The notes under the pieces were generated by a model that was not told the DNA's origin, made no database searches, and worked only from the letters and a program-made list of their open reading frames with translations. From Sweltsa coloradensis (lineage: Eukaryota > Arthropoda > Insecta > Plecoptera > Chloroperlidae), in the NCBI GenBank assembly GCA_024449915.1, contig JAMZAV010000983.1, positions 310,001 through 374,000 on the forward strand: a stretch of 64,000 bases of DNA, given 5' to 3'. Position 1 is the first letter of the stretch, and each line of letters opens with the position of its first letter. A program made the translations under genes and the position numbers. Below, piece after piece: positions 59,655-64,000 of the stretch.

Positions 59655-59671
59655 ACCCGGCACCTCCACCA
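59655..59671 (+). repeat. 17-nt box, perfect solitary copy
   Basis: ACCCGGCACCTCCACCA preceded by AACG and followed by ACCACTTTC. Confidence 0.9.
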
Positions 59672-62667
59672 ACCACTTTCTAGGGTTTGGGGAGTGGCTT
59701 CCAAACACACGACCTATCACAAAACTGTCTTATCGATTGATTGATATAGACATAAATTACATGGCTGATGAAGATGCTAGATTCTAGATGCTAGATGAAA
59801 TCAAGTTAATTCACACAAATAGGGATGCATATAGCGCATTGAAGCAAAATTTGGGGATGTTTTATTTTAATGTGTCATCAAAAGTGTTAATAAGTACGAG
59901 TGGTCGACATTTTAACTGTGTGTGAGTTAGGTGTGGGCAATCAGGAGGTTGGCAAAATGCCCAGCTAGCTTTACTCGTTCGTTCTTGCTTCTTACACCGC
60001 AGATTGAGAATTGTTTCCGGCGAGACAGGAACAAAAATCAACTGAAAGTATGTCAGTACCACAAGTTGTAACTGAAACCGCCATGGAAGGGTGGTGTCTA
60101 TTTGTTAATTAAGCTACAAAACTTAGAGATTAATGTAGCGGATGATTGCAAATTTAAGATATTTGGAAATGAACATAACGATAGTTCCAAAAGCAATCTA
60201 AATGAACACGCGGAATTAATAATTATGGTCACCCAGCGAGCTTCGTTGAGCATTATTTGCTTGACAATGGCGTCGGTGTTGTCAGGGATGGTTTGGACCG
60301 CTTGTAAAAAGTCCGCTGGATTTTTAGATTTCTGAATAGATTTATACCTACATACTCACAAGTGTTTTTCTAAACAACAGATCCCAAACTTAAAGTGATC
60401 ACTATATCCATGGGGATATTGTACAAAAATAGAATTAAGACTAGCCAAAACTTGTCGTGTCATGTAAGTTTATAGTGTTGGTTATGAAACTCGACTAGAG
60501 GATTTTTCCAATTGATGACTTTTGGATATAGGCAGTATTTAAAAATGCATACAAGGGATGTTGCATCCTTCCCAAATATTGACGACCAATAATATTTGTA
60601 CAATTTCCAACCTCCCTGTGATGTACAAACTTTACTTCTACCCCTATCACTTAGTAAGCCAGATGTTCCATTTGTTTAATCTTCATGCTGTACGTCGCCG
60701 ATATTTTAGAAACGTCAGTGAAGAATCTCGTTATTCGCCGAATATAAAAGATCTCGTCTCCGCCTCACTCACGCTCGAAGCACGCAGCCAGAAGACCATG
60801 CTTGCTGAGATTAGGTGCTGATAATAAAGAAGAGTGCACCCTCCATTATGAAGATGAGACGAAGCAAATGCTCGAGCGACGAGTCCCGCGTATTGACTTC
60901 CGAGTAAGCTCTCCGACGTGCCGATCACGCGTGAACGCATAGGTGAAGTCGGCCGCCCTTCGGCTAAACCCCATAGTTCATTAGAATAAAAGCTTTCGTA
61001 GGACTCACCCCGAACATGCGTGCTTGCTTGTCAATACCATCTGGGTCGTCGCGGACAACAATGCGTGCACATTATCTTGCCCATGTGTGTGTGCGATAGC
61101 ACTCAAGTCCATGGGCGAGCAAAGGCTTCCACTTGACTTTAAATGTGTTAACGCAGTTTGGCGACAAAACGTTTATCTTGATACGATTCTTGAAGTTTTT
61201 CTATCAAAAGCATGTCCCAAATTTTTTCACTCGTTTTTAGGGTTTGGTTATGTTCCTGGCTTATATATATATATATATATGCGATAGTAGTCAATGAAAT
61301 TCACATGGAATTTGTAAACTCTGCAGATACAAACTAACACGCACATCGAACATGTGTAATTGTCACTTCACAAAAATGATTTCATCGATGAGTGGTTTAG
61401 TAAGAGTTAACATTACACATACGTACATATAATAATACAATACATTATATATACATAAAATCAAAAGGGTTGTCACAAATGAAATTAGGATCAATCTCAC
61501 GAAATTCATGAACGTGCAATCTGAGTTTGGGCGGAAGCTGCAACAGCTAATTGTGTTTAGCTAACGATTCATATAAAATCATTTGAAGCAGCAAATTTCA
61601 ATCATGCATTCGTATAAACTGAAATCTAGCTACTGTACTGGCATGTGACGTTTATAAAAATATAATATGCACATTTGTTGTGCTGTAATAATGCGATTTT
61701 ATGATCGAATATTTGTGATTATTTCCTAATTATTCTGTTTTAGTTGACAATATTGGCATACGAATTGCATACAAATTACTATTTAATATAACGAAACATG
61801 TTTGTTTCTAATAGTCTAAAATTTATAATGTACACGTTAATTTCTGTTAAGTAGATAAGTGCTATAGTGAACGATGGGGTGGCATTGTTAGTGTCTTTTG
61901 TTCTGAGTGCTGCCCGAGTCAGTACGGTCTAGTTAGCACAGTTCAGAGCACAGGCATACATAGACATTTGCAAACCAACAGATGCACGCGTAAACATTAC
62001 CTCTTTGCCTTGCTATTTCCTCCCCCGGTCGAAATGGGGGATTACAATCCACGATGAATATATTGACAGTATATTCACTTTTGACTGCGACACAACAATG
62101 GGTTGTGCCACGGATCCGGGGGGCACCTGCCGGTATAGGGGGGACAACCCCGTAATGACACGGCGGGGGGCGAATGCATTCAAGCAGCCAGTGCAGCAAG
62201 GGTTTCGAAGTCTGTCTCTTCGTCCCGCACATTTATACAATTCGATGAATCTGAATCGACAGAGAGATCCGATTAGGACGGTCGAGTTGGGGTTCTGTGA
62301 CTCCCCTAAACACTAGCTCGGAAGTACGGGAGTGCCGAGCGGAAGTGACAATAGAACACGACTAATTAATTATGTACCAATGGACTTAAAACGGTCGTGA
62401 AAAGAGTTAATCAAAGCTGGACAAACACGCCACATGCTATCAAGTTCAAGTGGTCTTGCAGTCATTGTCTACCTAATAGTTTATAGACAACACACCACGT
62501 GATATCTATCAAGTCTAGCACTAACTGTTAACGCCTCGATGTTCACTGACGTAATTTCATGTCCCTCTACAGATGACTTAAGTATAGGTAAAGGATGTGA
62601 GGCTAGTTTGTAGGAAATGTCCAGAGACTATTTACGTTCAGACACAACACCATTGACTAAAGAAACA
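59672..62667. other. No recognisable gene
   Basis: GC-richer patches at 60690-60960 and 62020-62330 carry frames on both strands without known domains (longest 103 codons, plus, 62005-62316). An AT dinucleotide run lies at 61262-61280. The rest is AT-rich. Confidence 0.4.
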
Positions 62668-62768
62668 TTGGATTTTTTTTTAAAACAGGATTGCCATTGG
62701 AGGGTATCAAACCAGTAACCTCCAGAATCACTGCCTCGCCCGTTACGCATAAACTACCTCCATTCCCT
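62668..62768 (-). mobile_element. tRNA-derived SINE candidate
   Basis: On the minus strand GTAGTTTATGCGTAACGGGC (A-box region) is followed by GGTTTGATACC (B-box) ~35 nt later. It ends in an A-rich tail (TTTTAAAAAAAAATCC). The layout fits a short tRNA-headed SINE. The arms are too decayed for a tRNA gene. Confidence 0.45.
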
Positions 62769-63545
62769 AACAGTTCGTTGACAACATATCACACAGTATG
62801 TACTTTGTAGGCGGGCAGATGATACTTTCTCACTTTAACTATTCCCCTTTTGTTTTGGTGCAGTGTGTAGTAATTGAGTCATAAGTTTATAAAGTAGAAT
62901 CTGTAATGCGCACATTGCGAAATCACTCTTTATTTTGACCACACATGTAAAATGAAAATATGCTTGTCAGTGGTGAAATGCAAAATAGCAATACCCGTAA
63001 GTCCATTTTGTCATTAGGCCCACATGCATTTTTCATCCACGCGTTCAATTGGTTTCAGTGGGACGCATTCTCATTCATAACGTGGCAGGTTGTCATGGAT
63101 AACTTGCATGCAATGTGTTTCAATTACTGGACGCGACGTGACATTTGTCATGATTCATGAACAAGTCATTTCCGATTTTCGAAAATTTTAACCCTTAATA
63201 GCATGGAGATATATTACTCGACCGCCAGCTGTATGCTGGTGCTCATGGTCTGCATGGCTTCACCTGTAGAGGTTTCTACTCGGTATATTGACATGGCTTC
63301 ACACGTATGTAATGGTCTGAAGCTACTCGCTGGTGATATACAACCAAAGATTGGGCGCCGAGTATTAATTTCAATGGACATTCAACGGCCAGTAGTTGAA
63401 ACTGTTTGCAATTATGTTTCGTAAGATTCTTATTTTGCGATCTAATCAAAGCTCTTTTGGTCTAAACGGTCTTCTTTACTTCTTTTACCAAGGCTCGGTT
63501 GAAATATTGTTGAACGCCGAATTAAAAATAATCAAAAATAAATAA
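62769..63545. other. No recognisable gene
   Basis: Two plus frames (62960-63160, 63203-63424) have no domain. The second begins with a hydrophobic stretch but has no splice context. Confidence 0.35.
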
Positions 63546-64000
63546 CTAGGAAAACGCTTAAGTCCCGCCGCGTTGTTGGATGAGCGTATATGGTGCATTG
63601 AGATGCCATGTGTTACGCGGATTTTCTGTTGTTCTGTGAAAAAATCATTACTAAGTCGAAGATTTTTTTAAATTAAATTAAATTATATAAAAAATTAACT
63701 TAATTTTTATAATTAAATTAAATAAAATAAAAAATGAACTTAATTGTTTTAATTAATCGTAATTTTTTAAAAAGAAAAAAATCGTAAAATTGCAATTTGC
63801 ATAAGAAGTAATTACTCGATTGCGCTCAAATTTAACACGAGTATATTAATTCATGAAATTAAGGTTCTGTAAAAAAATCATTACAATAGGATAAAGCATT
63901 TAGGTGTTATAAGTCAAAGAATTGTTTTTAAAAAGAAAAAAAACATAAAATTTTGATTTTCGTGAGAAATAATTTTTCGATTACGCTCAAATTTCACACG
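63546..64000 (-). mobile_element. Helentron-like element, cut by the window end
   Basis: The 3' end is inside the window: CTAG complement at 63546-63549, AACGC...GCGTT stem, and internal repeat TTGGATGAGCG at 63576-63586. The interior matches the copy at 21528 (TGTGTTACGCGGATTTTCTG; AAATTAAGGTTCTGT). The 5' end lies beyond 64000. Confidence 0.85.

Overview
This is a 64 kb piece of an animal genome, AT-rich and probably from an invertebrate. Reasons: there are no bacterial-style gene runs, all open frames are short and unlike known proteins, and the recognisable content is eukaryotic repeats. These are a jockey/CR1-type LINE with a YADD reverse transcriptase, a 5S-rRNA-headed SINE, tRNA-like SINE heads, foldback/MITE elements, Helentron-like elements and microsatellites. 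I cannot place it in a phylum from sequence alone; the repeat mix would suit a mollusc or another marine invertebrate.

Layout. 1-5 kb: two copies of a ~154 bp unit carrying a 17-nt box, a minisatellite, and a fragment of a Helentron-like element. 5-12 kb: a large foldback (5.1-5.5 kb), a small hairpin, a tRNA-like sequence and otherwise anonymous DNA. 12.6-13.5 kb: a ~95 bp tandem array, each unit carrying the 17-nt box, interrupted by a small Helentron-like insertion. 16.7-23.1 kb: a repeat cluster with three Helentron-like copies, a broken LINE with a duplicated 3' part, and a second LINE-type 3' end. 25.0-25.4 kb: the 5S-derived SINE. 26-40 kb: MITEs, a TATG microsatellite, another Helentron-like copy (31.3-32.1 kb), a TTAA-flanked long-inverted-repeat element (38.1-38.7 kb) and scattered copies of the box. 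40-64 kb: GC-rich patches with promoter-like motifs, one weak exon candidate (46.1-46.5 kb), a further foldback (49.8-50.3 kb), a CT microsatellite, two more Helentron-like copies (53.9-54.4 kb; 63.5 kb to the window end) and a ~135 bp tandem repeat.

No complete protein-coding gene can be supported. The window looks like a gene desert or a very large intron.

Two signals stand out. First, a 17-nt box, ACCCGGCACCTCCACCA, appears about 20 times (nine copies perfect, both strands) in unrelated flanks and inside three unrelated tandem arrays. Its shape is that of the last 17 nt of a mature tRNA including CCA, or seen from the other strand, of a retroelement primer-binding site. Second, a repeat superfamily has asymmetric terminal inverted repeats, a 3' stem-loop and a CTAG end before T. 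The end sequence has changed in step at both positions in one subfamily, which is strong internal evidence for a Helentron-type rolling-circle transposon family.
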